Of a stretch of 64,000 nt of DNA, positions 44,203-53,739 are shown piece after piece; position 1 is the stretch's first letter; each line of letters opens with the position of its first letter. Source of the DNA: UBA4582 sp002389265 (GTDB lineage: Bacteria > Pseudomonadota > Gammaproteobacteria > Pseudomonadales > Azotimanducaceae); assembly GCA_943788825.1 (NCBI GenBank), contig CALSRT010000003.1:1-64000 (forward strand), given 5' to 3'. Under the pieces are notes generated by a model that was not told the origin of the DNA, made no database searches, and was given only the letters and a program-made list of their open reading frames with translations. The position numbers were made by a program, and so were the translations under genes.

Positions 44203-45396
44203 ATGGCAGTTGTTGACAGTTCGGGTTTTGCCCATCGACTCAAAGACATCCAGTCGTTCAAGGTAATGAAACTCTTAGCCAGGGCGAATCAGCTTCAGTC
44301 GCAGGGGCATCAGGTTGTCCATATGGAGGTGGGAGAACCGGATTTTGAGACGCCAGCCGCGATCGTCGAGGCTGGTATTGCGGCATTGCGTGCGGGGAAA
44401 ACGAAATACACCAGCGCTCAGGGCATTCCTGAACTCAGAGAACTGTTGAGCCGACACTACGCTGAAGAACATGGTGTTGATGTGGCACCTTCAAGGATCT
44501 TCATCACAGCAGGTAGCTCAGGCGCGCTATTACTGGTTTCTGCGTTGCTTCTGAATCCCGGTGAAGGCTTGTTAATGACAGATCCTGGGTATCCTTGTAA
44601 TCGGCATTTCCTCAAGGCGTTCAGCGGTGAGGGTCAATTGGTACCAGTCACTGCAGCCGACGGCTATCAGTTGACCCCAACACTGGTCGACCGACATTGG
44701 CAGTCGTCGACTCGTGGCGTGTTATTAGCGTCGCCTGCTAACCCAACTGGGGCGATTATCGACGAAGCTGTTCTGCAGGCGGTTGCCGCTGGTGTTCGGC
44801 GGCGAGGTGGGCATCTTGTGGTGGATGAAATTTATCACGGGCTGACCTATACTGCGCGCAAACCAACCAGCGTGCTTGCCTTTGACCCAGAGGCATTTGT
44901 GATCAACAGCTTTTCGAAATATTTTGGCATGACGGGTTGGCGTTTAGGCTGGTTAATTGTCCCAGAAGCTGCTGTGCCAGACTTGGAAAAACTCGCACAG
45001 AATCTCTTTATTTGCCCCTCCAGCGTCGCGCAAGAGGCTGCGCTAGCAGCATTCAGTGCCGAGGCTCGAGATATTATGGAGCGCCAACGCGAGGCATTCC
45101 AGGCTCGTCGTGACTTTCTAGTGCCGGCGCTGCGAGAGCTCGGGTTTGGGATTGAGCGCATGCCGGAAGGTGCTTTTTACATCTATGCAACGATGCCCGC
45201 GGGTCTCGCTGCCGACAGTGAGGCCTTCAGTGACAGCCTACTTGAAAACCATTACGTTGCGGTGACGCCCGGTACGGACTTCGGCTTCTATCGAGCGGAT
45301 GAGCACTTGCGTTTCAGCTATGCTCAGGGCCTGGACATGCTTGAATTGGGCGTCGATCGATTACATCGTGCCGTCGCCGCTTATGGACTCTCATGA
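44203..45396 (+). CDS. PLP-dependent aminotransferase, class I/II
   Basis: Fold-type I aminotransferase of 397 residues. Pocket motifs: MEVGEPDFETP near residue 40, SPANPTGAI near 180, and the Schiff-base Lys in NSFSKYFGMTGWRLGW near 240. Same gene lies beside dksA in Pseudomonas. Amino-acid specificity is not evident. Ends in a 4-bp ATGA overlap with sfsA, so the four genes 44.2-47.9 kb look cotranscribed. Confidence 0.9.
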   Translation: MAVVDSSGFAHRLKDIQSFKVMKLLARANQLQSQGHQVVHMEVGEPDFETPAAIVEAGIAALRAGKTKYTSAQGIPELRELLSRHYAEEHGVDVAPSRIFITAGSSGALLLVSALLLNPGEGLLMTDPGYPCNRHFLKAFSGEGQLVPVTAADGYQLTPTLVDRHWQSSTRGVLLASPANPTGAIIDEAVLQAVAAGVRRRGGHLVVDEIYHGLTYTARKPTSVLAFDPEAFVINSFSKYFGMTGWRLGWLIVPEAAVPDLEKLAQNLFICPSSVAQEAALAAFSAEARDIMERQREAFQARRDFLVPALRELGFGIERMPEGAFYIYATMPAGLAADSEAFSDSLLENHYVAVTPGTDFGFYRADEHLRFSYAQGLDMLELGVDRLHRAVAAYGLS

Positions 45397-46124
45397 TTTT
45401 TTCGCCTCCCCTTGCATCCGCGCTTTTGATTCAGCGCTACAAGCGATTCCTGGCAGATATCGCTTTACCAGATGGCTCGGTTAAAACGATTCATTGTCCC
45501 AATACAGGGTCGATGAAAAACTGCGCTGCAGCCGGCGACCGAGTCTGGTATTCCACGTCGGAGAACCCGAAACGCAAATATGCGCACACTTGGGAGCTCA
45601 ATGAGACTCAGGCAGGACATTTCATCGGCGTGAATACCCATCGTGCGAATGCGTTGGTCAAGGCGGCTGTTGAGACGGGTGTCATAGACTCGCTTCAGGG
45701 TTATGGCACCATCACGTCGGAAGTCAAATATGGGCAGGAAAATAGTCGAATCGATTTGTTGCTCACCCAGCATCAGAAGTTGCCGCCCTGTTATGTTGAA
45801 GTTAAGAGTGTGACTTTGTGCGAGCCTCGGGGTGATAATTATATTGGCTATTTTCCGGATTCCGTCAGCGCTCGCGGCACCAAGCACCTGCGCGAACTGA
45901 TGCAGGTTGTTGAGCAAGGTGAGCGTGGGGTCCTGGTGTTTTGCGTCCAACATTCGGCGATAGAAGTGGTTCGCCCGGCTTTACATATTGACCCGATGTA
46001 TACGGCAACACTGGCTTTGGCCATGGCGGCTGGCGTTGAGGTTATGGCTTATCGAGCCGATCTGAGTGCCACCGGTATTCGCCTGGTTGAATCCATACCT
46101 GTGTCGCTGGTAGAGCTCGAATGA
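45393..46124 (+). CDS. sfsA: SfsA family protein
   Basis: Sugar fermentation stimulation protein, proposed DNA-binding nuclease-like protein of unclear role. Shows RYKRFLADI, CPNTGSM, and the nuclease-like core SRIDLLL...CYVEVKSVTL with GYFPDSVSARGTKHLREL. 243 residues. Overlaps both neighbours by 4 bp. Confidence 0.93.
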   Translation: MIFSPPLASALLIQRYKRFLADIALPDGSVKTIHCPNTGSMKNCAAAGDRVWYSTSENPKRKYAHTWELNETQAGHFIGVNTHRANALVKAAVETGVIDSLQGYGTITSEVKYGQENSRIDLLLTQHQKLPPCYVEVKSVTLCEPRGDNYIGYFPDSVSARGTKHLRELMQVVEQGERGVLVFCVQHSAIEVVRPALHIDPMYTATLALAMAAGVEVMAYRADLSATGIRLVESIPVSLVELE

Positions 46125-47116
46125 CGAAGCCGATCGTATGGATGATGTTATTGATGGCGGTGGTTGCCAGTGCGTTCGCGGCGATGTTTTTTGGTAGTGC
46201 GACGATCTCTGTGGCGCAGGGTTGGAGCCTGATCATTGGTGAATCGACGTCCCCGCTGGTGGATACTATTATTTTTCAAATCCGGCTCCCAAGGGTCCTA
46301 TTGGCGCTTATCGTTGGCGCGGGTACTGCCGCTACAGGCGCTGCGATTCAAGGTATGTTTCGAAATCCCCTCGCAGACCCGGCGCTGATCGGCGTTTCCA
46401 GTGGCGCTGCTCTGTTTGCGGCGGCTTATATGGTGCTTAATCTGCACAATTCGGCGTGGGGGTTTCTGGGTCTGGCGGGCAGCGCGTTCACCGGTGGCTT
46501 CATCACGACACTGTTGGTGCTGAAAGTGGGTCAGCGCAGCGGCACTATTTCCAGTATGTTGCTGGCGGGCATTGCCGTTAACGCCATCGCCTTAGCCGGT
46601 GTGGGTTTATTTTCCTATCTCTCCTCTGATCTGCAGTTAAGGTCCGTGGCGTTTTGGGCGCTCGGCAGTTTCAACGGCGCTGATTGGGTCGGTGTTCAAG
46701 TCGCATTGGTTATTCCGATAGTGGTGTTGTTGCTGTATCGAGATAGTCAGAAGCTGAATGCTGTCACCCTGGGTGATCTTGAGGCTACGCACTTGGGTAT
46801 CAATGTCCCCAGGTTACGGACGCGAATCGTGCTGTATACCGCAGTCATTACGGGTACGAGTGTAGCGCTGGTGGGTATCATCGCCTTCATCGGTCTGGTT
46901 GTGCCGCACCTGATACGTTTAATGTTGGGTTCTAATCATCATACAGTGATACCGGGGTCGGCGCTGCTCGGCGCGCTGTTGCTACTGATGGCCGATACCC
47001 TAGGGCGAGTGATCATCGCGCCGGCGGAATTGCCTGTGGGAATTTTGACTGCGCTGTTGGGCGGACCGTTTTTTATCTACCTGGTTGTGCAACAAAAGGG
47101 CAGGCTAGGTATATGA
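46121..47116 (+). CDS. hmuU: iron/heme-type ABC transporter permease (FecCD/HmuU family)
   Basis: BtuC/FecCD permease, 331 residues with about nine or ten hydrophobic segments. Family motifs RLPRVLLALIVGAGTAATGAAIQGMFRNPLADPALIGVSSGAAL and GIIAFIGLVVPHLIRLMLG are present. The closest pattern I recognise is HmuU/HemU of heme importers. No periplasmic binding protein or TonB receptor is encoded next to it. Confidence 0.85.
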   Translation: MTKPIVWMMLLMAVVASAFAAMFFGSATISVAQGWSLIIGESTSPLVDTIIFQIRLPRVLLALIVGAGTAATGAAIQGMFRNPLADPALIGVSSGAALFAAAYMVLNLHNSAWGFLGLAGSAFTGGFITTLLVLKVGQRSGTISSMLLAGIAVNAIALAGVGLFSYLSSDLQLRSVAFWALGSFNGADWVGVQVALVIPIVVLLLYRDSQKLNAVTLGDLEATHLGINVPRLRTRIVLYTAVITGTSVALVGIIAFIGLVVPHLIRLMLGSNHHTVIPGSALLGALLLLMADTLGRVIIAPAELPVGILTALLGGPFFIYLVVQQKGRLGI

Positions 47117-47883
47117 CACTGCGCGCTGAACATTGCGGTCTGAGCTATGCCGGTCAAAGAATATTGCATGATGTCAGCCTGGAGCTGAAGGCGGGCGAGA
47201 TTCTTGCTGTCGTCGGCCCTAATGGTGCTGGCAAGTCGTCTCTTGTGGGTTTGCTGGCGGGTACCAGTCGACCTACACTCGGATCTGTCACGCTCGACAA
47301 TCAGCTTTATGCGGATATTTCCCTGGCTGCAAGGGCCACTCGTTTGGCCGTTCTGCCACAACACACGAGTCTGGATTTCCCGTTTACCGTTGACGAGATT
47401 ATTGAAATGGGCAGGATACCCCATGGTGGTAATGCTCGGATGCACGCGCCCATGCGCGCCGAGATTGCCGCATTGCTAGGGCTTGAGGCCTTGCGCGAGC
47501 GGGTTTACACCACCTTATCGGGGGGGGAGAAGCAGCGAACTCAGATTGCTCGCGTGCTGTGTCAGCTATGGGATTGCTTGCCGGCCAGCTATTTTCTGTT
47601 TGATGAGCCCACTGGCGCATTGGATATCGCGCACCAATTGGTCTTTATGAGTCTGGCGCGTCAATTAGCGCAGCAAGGGGCTGGGGTGTTGACGGTGATG
47701 CACGATATTAATCTTGCCGCCCGTTATGCCGATCGGCTTGTGTTGCTTAAAGACGGTGAGGTGATGGGTATAGGTACGCCTGCGGAAGTGTTGACAAACG
47801 AGCACGTTAAGGCAGCGTTTGGGGTAACTCCCCAGGTTGTGCTGCTGGCCGATGGTAGTCGACAGTGGCTGTTTGTCGAATAA
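47113..47883 (+). CDS. hmuV: heme ABC transporter ATP-binding protein (HmuV-like)
   Basis: ATPase partner of the preceding permease. Walker A GPNGAGKSS near residue 36, Q-loop in VLPQHTSLDFPF (HmuV-type), signature LSGGEKQRTQIARVL, Walker B FLFDEPTGALD, H-loop VMHD. 256 residues, with a 4-bp overlap with the permease. Confidence 0.88.
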   Translation: MTLRAEHCGLSYAGQRILHDVSLELKAGEILAVVGPNGAGKSSLVGLLAGTSRPTLGSVTLDNQLYADISLAARATRLAVLPQHTSLDFPFTVDEIIEMGRIPHGGNARMHAPMRAEIAALLGLEALRERVYTTLSGGEKQRTQIARVLCQLWDCLPASYFLFDEPTGALDIAHQLVFMSLARQLAQQGAGVLTVMHDINLAARYADRLVLLKDGEVMGIGTPAEVLTNEHVKAAFGVTPQVVLLADGSRQWLFVE

Positions 47884-48003
47884 TCTCTCCTGGTTGGGTC
47901 ACCGGCAGGCCCCCTTGATGGATACGAATGTCTGCGACGACTGAATATAAATCAGCCATAATTCTCAATAATCTACGTTCTCGAAAACCGACAAGGACCA
48001 ACA

Positions 48004-50376
48004 ATGCCGGAAGGCTTTGTACTAACCCGGCAATGGCTGGAAAAACCCGACGGTCAGGATCTTGTCTTCTGGCTCGCAACAGATAGCGGACCGGTCAAGG
48101 TTGTTATCGAAAATCATGAGTCGGTATTTTTTCTGCCGCTGCCGCAGATTCCTGCAGCGAGACGGATTCTGGGCGATAAGCCTCGTTGGCGGGATGCCGC
48201 AGTGCCCTTATGCGACTTTCATCAGACACCGGTACATGCCTGTTACTTCACTTCGCAAAAAGATCTGAATATTGCCCGTGCACGGCTTTGGCAAGCCAAT
48301 GTGCAGCCTCTGGAGGCTGATATTCGGCCGACGGATCGCTATCTCATGGAGCGGTTTATTACTGGTGCTATGTCTGTGGAGGGTGATGCTGAGACCCTGG
48401 ATGGCCTGCCTGTTTATCGCAATCCGCGACTACTGCCCGTCGAGTATATACCGGCATTGCTGGTAGTTTCCCTGGATATCGAGACCTCTTATACGGAGAA
48501 TATTCTGTATTCCATTGCCGTGTCGGGTCCGAATATAGCTAAGGTATTTATGGTTTTTGATGCGCCCTCGCCAGGCCATGAGGAGCCAGCTTTAGGCGAG
48601 GCGCTGGACTATCTTGAGTATGTGGCCACTGAAGCGGTGCTTATTGAGCGTTTCCTTGATTGGTTTGCAGTGCTCGACCCAGATGTGGTTATTGGTTGGA
48701 ATGTGGTGGGTTTCGACTTGCAGTTTCTGCAGAAGCGTTGTGAGTTCCACGGCCTGGCTTTCACACTGGGTCGGCAGAGCCAGGCGGTTCGCTGGCGATC
48801 AACCAGTCAAGGCCAGCAACGGCATTATGCTTTGGTTCCGGGCCGGGTGGTCCTTGATGGCATTGAAATGCTTCGAACCGCGACCTACCAGTTTGAGAGT
48901 TTCAGCCTCGAAAATGTCGCCCGGGTGTTACTGGGGCGGGGCAAGTTGGTTCATGATGTTGATAGTCGGGCGGCAGAAATTCAGGTTATGTACGCCCAGG
49001 ACCCTCTTGCCCTGGCTCGCTACAATCTTGAAGACTGTGTGCTGGTGGAAGAGATCTTTGCCAAGACAGACTTGATCCGATTTGCCCTCGAGCGCGCGCG
49101 TTTGACCGGTCTCGACTTGGATCGCCCCGGTGGTTCCGTGGCGGCCTTTGACTTTTTGTATCTGCCCCGGCTTCATCGTCAAGGCTATGTCGGACCAGTG
49201 GTCAGCGAGCAGATTGATTCTGGCAGCCCCGGTGGCTATGTTTTGGGTTCAAAGCCGGGGCTTTATGAGCATGTCATCGTCCTGGACTTCAAGAGTTTGT
49301 ACCCGAGTATTATTCGTACCTTCCATGTGGACCCGTTGGCTATGGTTTGTGGCGAGTTGGAAGATGACGGTATCGCTGGTTTCAAGGGCGCGATATTTTC
49401 TCGGCATCATTATATTTTACCGGAGATTATTGAGGGTCTGTGGCTGGCCCGTGATGAGGCGAAGTTGGCGGGCCAAACGGCCATGTCTCAAGCCATCAAA
49501 ATCATCATGAATTCTTTTTATGGTGTTCTTGGCACCCCTGGCTGTCGGTTTTTTGACCAACGCCTGGTGAGTTCAATTACCTTGCGCGGTCATGAAATTT
49601 TACAGACTACTCGTGACTTGTTGGAGGACTGGGGTTATGCCGTGATTTACGGCGACACCGATTCAGTATTTGTCTGGCTCAGAGGCGCCGATCAGACCCG
49701 CAACGTGGACGCCACGGGACAGGATTTGATGGCGAGACTGAACCGCTGGTGGCAAGTGCAGATAGCGTCTTCAGCGGCTACGGTGAGCTGCCTCGAAGTT
49801 GAGTACGAGACTCACTTCGCACGTTTTCTGATGCCCACTGTTCGCGGCTCGACGATTGGCAGCAAAAAGCGCTATGCGGGACTGGTGACGACCGGTGACG
49901 CCGAAACATTGATCTTCAAGGGTCTGGAGACAGTGCGGAGTGATTGGACCCCTTTGGCCAGGACGTTCCAGCAGGAGCTCTATCGCCTGGTCTTTCATGA
50001 TCAGCCGGTAGTTGATTTTGTTCGAGCAACGGTCGCCTCGGTTTACGCCGGAGAGCGTGACGAAGAGCTGGTGCTGCGCCGGCGGTTACGCCGCAAACTT
50101 GAAGATTACACCAAAAATGTTCCGCCACACGTCAAAGCGGCTCGGCTGAGTGATGATATCCGAGCCGCCAGAGGCCTCGCTCGGCGATTGACTCATGGCG
50201 GATGGGTTGAGTACATCATGACGATTAATGGTCCAGAGCCTCGGCAATATCTGACTGCCCCGATAGACTATCAATTCTACGTAGACAAGCAGATAGCGCC
50301 TATTGCAGACGCTATACTGGCGCTCGAGTCGACTTCACTAGCAAAGATCACTGATCGACAGATGGGTCTGTTCTAA
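48004..50376 (+). CDS. polB: DNA polymerase II
   Basis: Family B repair polymerase. 3'-5' exonuclease motif VVSLDIETSY near residue 155; polymerase motif A DFKSLYPSII near 430, motif B KIIMNSFYGVLG near 500, motif C YGDTDSVFV near 550. 790 residues, complete. The 120-bp upstream gap holds CTGAATATAAATCAG (47941-47955), similar to but one base shorter than a LexA box. Convergent with the next gene. Confidence 0.96.
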   Translation: MPEGFVLTRQWLEKPDGQDLVFWLATDSGPVKVVIENHESVFFLPLPQIPAARRILGDKPRWRDAAVPLCDFHQTPVHACYFTSQKDLNIARARLWQANVQPLEADIRPTDRYLMERFITGAMSVEGDAETLDGLPVYRNPRLLPVEYIPALLVVSLDIETSYTENILYSIAVSGPNIAKVFMVFDAPSPGHEEPALGEALDYLEYVATEAVLIERFLDWFAVLDPDVVIGWNVVGFDLQFLQKRCEFHGLAFTLGRQSQAVRWRSTSQGQQRHYALVPGRVVLDGIEMLRTATYQFESFSLENVARVLLGRGKLVHDVDSRAAEIQVMYAQDPLALARYNLEDCVLVEEIFAKTDLIRFALERARLTGLDLDRPGGSVAAFDFLYLPRLHRQGYVGPVVSEQIDSGSPGGYVLGSKPGLYEHVIVLDFKSLYPSIIRTFHVDPLAMVCGELEDDGIAGFKGAIFSRHHYILPEIIEGLWLARDEAKLAGQTAMSQAIKIIMNSFYGVLGTPGCRFFDQRLVSSITLRGHEILQTTRDLLEDWGYAVIYGDTDSVFVWLRGADQTRNVDATGQDLMARLNRWWQVQIASSAATVSCLEVEYETHFARFLMPTVRGSTIGSKKRYAGLVTTGDAETLIFKGLETVRSDWTPLARTFQQELYRLVFHDQPVVDFVRATVASVYAGERDEELVLRRRLRRKLEDYTKNVPPHVKAARLSDDIRAARGLARRLTHGGWVEYIMTINGPEPRQYLTAPIDYQFYVDKQIAPIADAILALESTSLAKITDRQMGLF

Positions 50377-50396
50377 GAGGCCGAGCGATAATGACT

Positions 50397-51389
50397 CTAG
50401 CCTAGCAGTGCTCGAACATCTGCGGTGGCCATGCGTGCGCCAAAATTGGCGACGAGTAACGCCGCCGCTTTATTAGCGATTTTCGCAGCTTCAAGGTAGC
50501 TCATGCCATGGGTGATGCCGTACAAGAAAGCACCGGCAAACATGTCGCCAGCGCCGGTGGTGTCTACCGCTTGGGCTGGAAATCCGGGGACTAGATTGAC
50601 CGACTTGCCGTCATAGACCATTGCGCCATCTCTACCGCAGGTCATCGCGATCCGCGGGCAAATGGTCTTCAATCGGCTCATGGCATCTGCGCGAGAGGTG
50701 GCAGCGGTCCAGAGTTTAGCTTCGTCTTCATTGCAGAAAATCAGGTCAACGCCACCTTCTGCCAGTTCGTCAAAAGCGTGCTTGAAATTATCGACCATGG
50801 CTGGATCTGATAGTGTCATTGAGACCTTAACGCCAGCAGCGCGAGCAATCGCTTGGGCTTCCTTGGCCGCTGCCATCGCGCTTGGCGAGGTCACCAGATA
50901 GCCTTCGATGTACAAATAATCAGATTGCCGTAGTGCATCGGGATTGAGTTCGTTGACGCCTAATGTGGCAGTGATGCCCAGATGGGTGGTCATAGTGCGC
51001 TCTGCGTCGGGCGTCACGAGGGATATACACTTGCCGGTAATACCCGACTCGCGGCCCGTATCCAGGTTGGTCGCCACGCCAGCTGCCTTGAGGTCGCGCA
51101 TAAAAAAGTCGCCTGTGTCGTCATTAGCGACCTTGCAGCTATAGAATGAAGTACCGCCGAATTGGGCGACAGCAACGATGGTGTTGGCTGCTGAGCCGCC
51201 ACCGGCTTGCTTGACGACACGGTGCTCATGTTCCTGCTCAAGCAGGTGTATCAGTTTTTCTCGATCATCTGCTTCCACCAGCGTCATAACGCCTTTTTGC
51301 AGCTTCGCGATGTTAATGAACGCCTCGTCGACTTCATACTCAGTATCTACCAAGGCGTTACCCACGCCATACACGTCAAAATTTGCCAT
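50397..51389 (-). CDS. PfkB family carbohydrate/adenosine kinase
   Basis: Ribokinase-fold kinase, 330 residues. Motifs QAGGGSAANTIVAVAQFGG near residue 60 and the anion-hole DTTGAGDMFAGAF near 280 with the catalytic Asp. The pattern is that of the adenosine kinase-like group common in Pseudomonas; substrate is not proven. Monocistronic, 64 bp downstream of hemL on the same strand. Confidence 0.88.
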   Translation of the reverse strand: MANFDVYGVGNALVDTEYEVDEAFINIAKLQKGVMTLVEADDREKLIHLLEQEHEHRVVKQAGGGSAANTIVAVAQFGGTSFYSCKVANDDTGDFFMRDLKAAGVATNLDTGRESGITGKCISLVTPDAERTMTTHLGITATLGVNELNPDALRQSDYLYIEGYLVTSPSAMAAAKEAQAIARAAGVKVSMTLSDPAMVDNFKHAFDELAEGGVDLIFCNEDEAKLWTAATSRADAMSRLKTICPRIAMTCGRDGAMVYDGKSVNLVPGFPAQAVDTTGAGDMFAGAFLYGITHGMSYLEAAKIANKAAALLVANFGARMATADVRALLG

Positions 51390-51453
51390 TAGTGCCTCTA
51401 TATCCGGTTGGTTCTCAGGGTGTTCGTCAATTAGTGCTTAACCAAAGTGCTGC

Positions 51454-52731
51454 TTAAAGTGTTTTGAAGACAGTCTGCGCGGCTTGAATCGTGGCCGTGA
51501 TGTCGGCGTCGGTGTGTGCCGCCGAGACAAACCCGGATTCAAAGGGTGAAGGTGCCAAATTAATCCCCTGGGCCAACATGCCATTGAAAAATAGGTTGAA
51601 TCGGTGCGTATCGGTATCCATGACTTGGCTGAAGTATCGGACTTCGGCATTGGTAAAGAAAAAGCCAAACATGCCGCCGACCTGGTTGGTGGTAAAATTG
51701 ATGCCTGCGGCATCTGCTGCAGCTTGCAGGCCTTGGGTTAAATCCTGGGTTTTTTGCGTCAGGTCGGCATAGAAACCGGGTGTCTCGGTGAGTTCCAGCG
51801 TCGCGAGTCCTGCGGTCATGGCGATCGGATTGCCAGACAAGGTGCCGGCTTGATAGACGCCGCCTAATGGGGCGAGCATGCTCATGATGTCTTTGCGTCC
51901 GCCAAAGGCGCCGACAGGCATGCCGCCGCCGATGATTTTGCCGAGAGTCGTCAAATCTGGACGGATACCGTAGAGTGCTTGAGCGCCACCCAACGCCACG
52001 CGAAAACCCGTCATGACCTCGTCGAAGATCAAGACCGCGCCAGAGATATCGCATTGAGCCCTCAGGGCTTCAAGGAAGCCGGGAATGGGTGGTACGAGGC
52101 CCATATTGCCGGCAACTGGCTCGACAATAATAGCGGCGATTTCCTGGCCGGAGCGGGCGAATAATTCTTCCACCTCGCTGATATTGTTGTATTCAAGTGT
52201 GATTGTATGTTGTGCGAGGCTGGCGGGAACGCCCAGTGAGTCTGGTTCGCCCATGGTCAGCGCGCCGGATCCGGCTTTTACCAGTAAAGAATCGCTGTGA
52301 CCGTGGTAGCAACCCTCAAATTTCACGATCTTATCGCGGCCGGTAAATCCTCGGGCCAGGCGAATGGCGCTCATGGTGGCTTCGGTACCCGAGCTGACCA
52401 TCCGTAGCATTTCCATATGGGGCATGATGGCGTTGACCTTTTGCGCCATCAATGTCTCGATCTCTGTGGGCGCGCCAAAGCTCAAGCCATTGTCGAGAGC
52501 CTGATGGACCTTCGCAATCACCTCAGGGTGGCAATGACCGACAATCATAGGTCCCCAGGAGCCGATGTAATCGATGTAGCGTTGATCGTCTTCGTCGATC
52601 AAATAGGCGCCGCGGCTTTGTTTAAAAAAGACTGGGTTGCCGCCGACTCGCTGAAAAGCGCGGACTGGCGAGTTGACGCCACCGGGCAGGACTTGTTTGG
52701 CTGCTTCAAAAAGTGATGCTGAACGACTCAT
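51454..52731 (-). CDS. hemL: glutamate-1-semialdehyde 2,1-aminomutase
   Basis: PLP enzyme making 5-aminolevulinate for heme in the C5 pathway. Motifs LPGGVNSPVRAF at the N-terminus, LIFDEVMTGFRV near 240 and the PLP-Lys in LTTLGKIIGGGMPVGAFGG near 265. ATG at 52731 (MSRSASLFEAAKQ) is the conserved start; a GTG four codons earlier is possible. 425 residues. Confidence 0.96.
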   Translation of the reverse strand: MSRSASLFEAAKQVLPGGVNSPVRAFQRVGGNPVFFKQSRGAYLIDEDDQRYIDYIGSWGPMIVGHCHPEVIAKVHQALDNGLSFGAPTEIETLMAQKVNAIMPHMEMLRMVSSGTEATMSAIRLARGFTGRDKIVKFEGCYHGHSDSLLVKAGSGALTMGEPDSLGVPASLAQHTITLEYNNISEVEELFARSGQEIAAIIVEPVAGNMGLVPPIPGFLEALRAQCDISGAVLIFDEVMTGFRVALGGAQALYGIRPDLTTLGKIIGGGMPVGAFGGRKDIMSMLAPLGGVYQAGTLSGNPIAMTAGLATLELTETPGFYADLTQKTQDLTQGLQAAADAAGINFTTNQVGGMFGFFFTNAEVRYFSQVMDTDTHRFNLFFNGMLAQGINLAPSPFESGFVSAAHTDADITATIQAAQTVFKTL

Positions 52732-52747
52732 GATGTAGGACACGGCA

Positions 52748-52858
52748 ATGAACGAGATGCGAATTCAACCACTCCTGCGCAGACTATTCAAACCCGATCG
52801 TCTCGATCGTGCTGATGGCGAGTCAGGCGAGTTAGTTTCGACGCAGTCTAAGCATTAA
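52748..52858 (+). CDS. possible small ORF, 36 residues
   Basis: ATG at 52748 with AGGA seven bases upstream opens 36 codons ending in TAA at 52856. The peptide starts MNEMRIQPLLRRLFKPD and is basic then acidic. It diverges from hemL within its leader region. No family recognised; it could be chance. The remaining 140 bp to 52998 shows no other feature I can support. Confidence 0.3.
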   Translation: MNEMRIQPLLRRLFKPDRLDRADGESGELVSTQSKH

Positions 52859-52998
52859 ATTGTTTGGCTGGCATTTGTCCCTATTTGCCCCAAACTGCAG
52901 CTCCCGTGGTTCAGCTGCGCTTATATCGACGACCCCATACGATTGGTCGAAATATCTGCTAAGCTGGTACCGTGACAAGTAGCGAAATACGGTAGGCG

Positions 52999-53727
52999 AT
53001 GGGTAAAGTCAAAGGCAGCAAGCAGCATCGAATGGTGGTGGTACCGCACAGGCCGTGGATGCGAGTTTGGACATTTTGCTTTGGGCTAGTGACAGTGGCA
53101 GCATTATGCGGGTTGACGTATCTGCATGGTCTGGATGAGGGTCTGGCAGAGAAGCGTGGCGTGATAGTGGAGCGAGATGCGCTGTTAATCTCGTTGGCGC
53201 GGACTGAAAAAGTATTAGCGCAGACCCGTCAAGAGCTCGCTGATGTGAAGCTGGGCGGTGAAGTCGATGTACTGGCGAATGAAGAGGTTCGACAATCCAT
53301 GGAGGCCTTGCAAAGCCAGGTTGCTGAGCTTAATGAGGAAATTCGATTTTATAAAGGCGTGATGGTGCCGAATGCGGATTCGACAGGTCTGCGTATTGAA
53401 CAATTCGATCTTTCTGCGACAGAAGTGCCGGATCGCTTTCACTACAGTATGCACCTCACTCAGATCGTTGAGAAGCACGAGTACGTCCGTGGAGGGGTTG
53501 AAGTCTCGGTTGCGGGCACGCTGAATGGTAATTCGAAAAACTATCAATTAAATGAGCTGAGTGAGAGTAACTTGAGGCAGATCAAGTTTCGGTTCCGATA
53601 TTTCCAGAAGATATCAGGTGATGTTATCTTGCCTGAAGGTTTTATTCCCGAGCAGATGATAGTCGCGGTGCTTCCGTCTGATCAGAAGACGAAGGGGCTC
53701 ACTAAAACATTCGAGTGGCGATTATAA
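52999..53727 (+). CDS. DUF6776-like membrane-anchored coiled-coil protein
   Basis: 242 residues: short basic N-terminus, one TM helix (VWTFCFGLVTVAALCGLTYL, about 24-43), coiled coil (about 50-115: ERDALLISLARTEKVLAQ), then a periplasmic beta-rich domain (GLRIEQFDLSATEVPDRFHYSMHLTQ). I recognise this as the DUF6776 type found next to bactofilin in Pseudomonas-like genomes; function unknown. 12 bp before the bactofilin gene. Confidence 0.75.
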   Translation: MGKVKGSKQHRMVVVPHRPWMRVWTFCFGLVTVAALCGLTYLHGLDEGLAEKRGVIVERDALLISLARTEKVLAQTRQELADVKLGGEVDVLANEEVRQSMEALQSQVAELNEEIRFYKGVMVPNADSTGLRIEQFDLSATEVPDRFHYSMHLTQIVEKHEYVRGGVEVSVAGTLNGNSKNYQLNELSESNLRQIKFRFRYFQKISGDVILPEGFIPEQMIVAVLPSDQKTKGLTKTFEWRL

Positions 53728-53739
53728 AGAGGATTATGC

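Noticed and set aside
47941..47955. CTGAATATAAATCAG before polB as a LexA (SOS) box
   Set aside because: The CTG and CAG halves are 9 bp apart, whereas the gammaproteobacterial LexA site needs 10; the half-sites also lack the flanking T and A.
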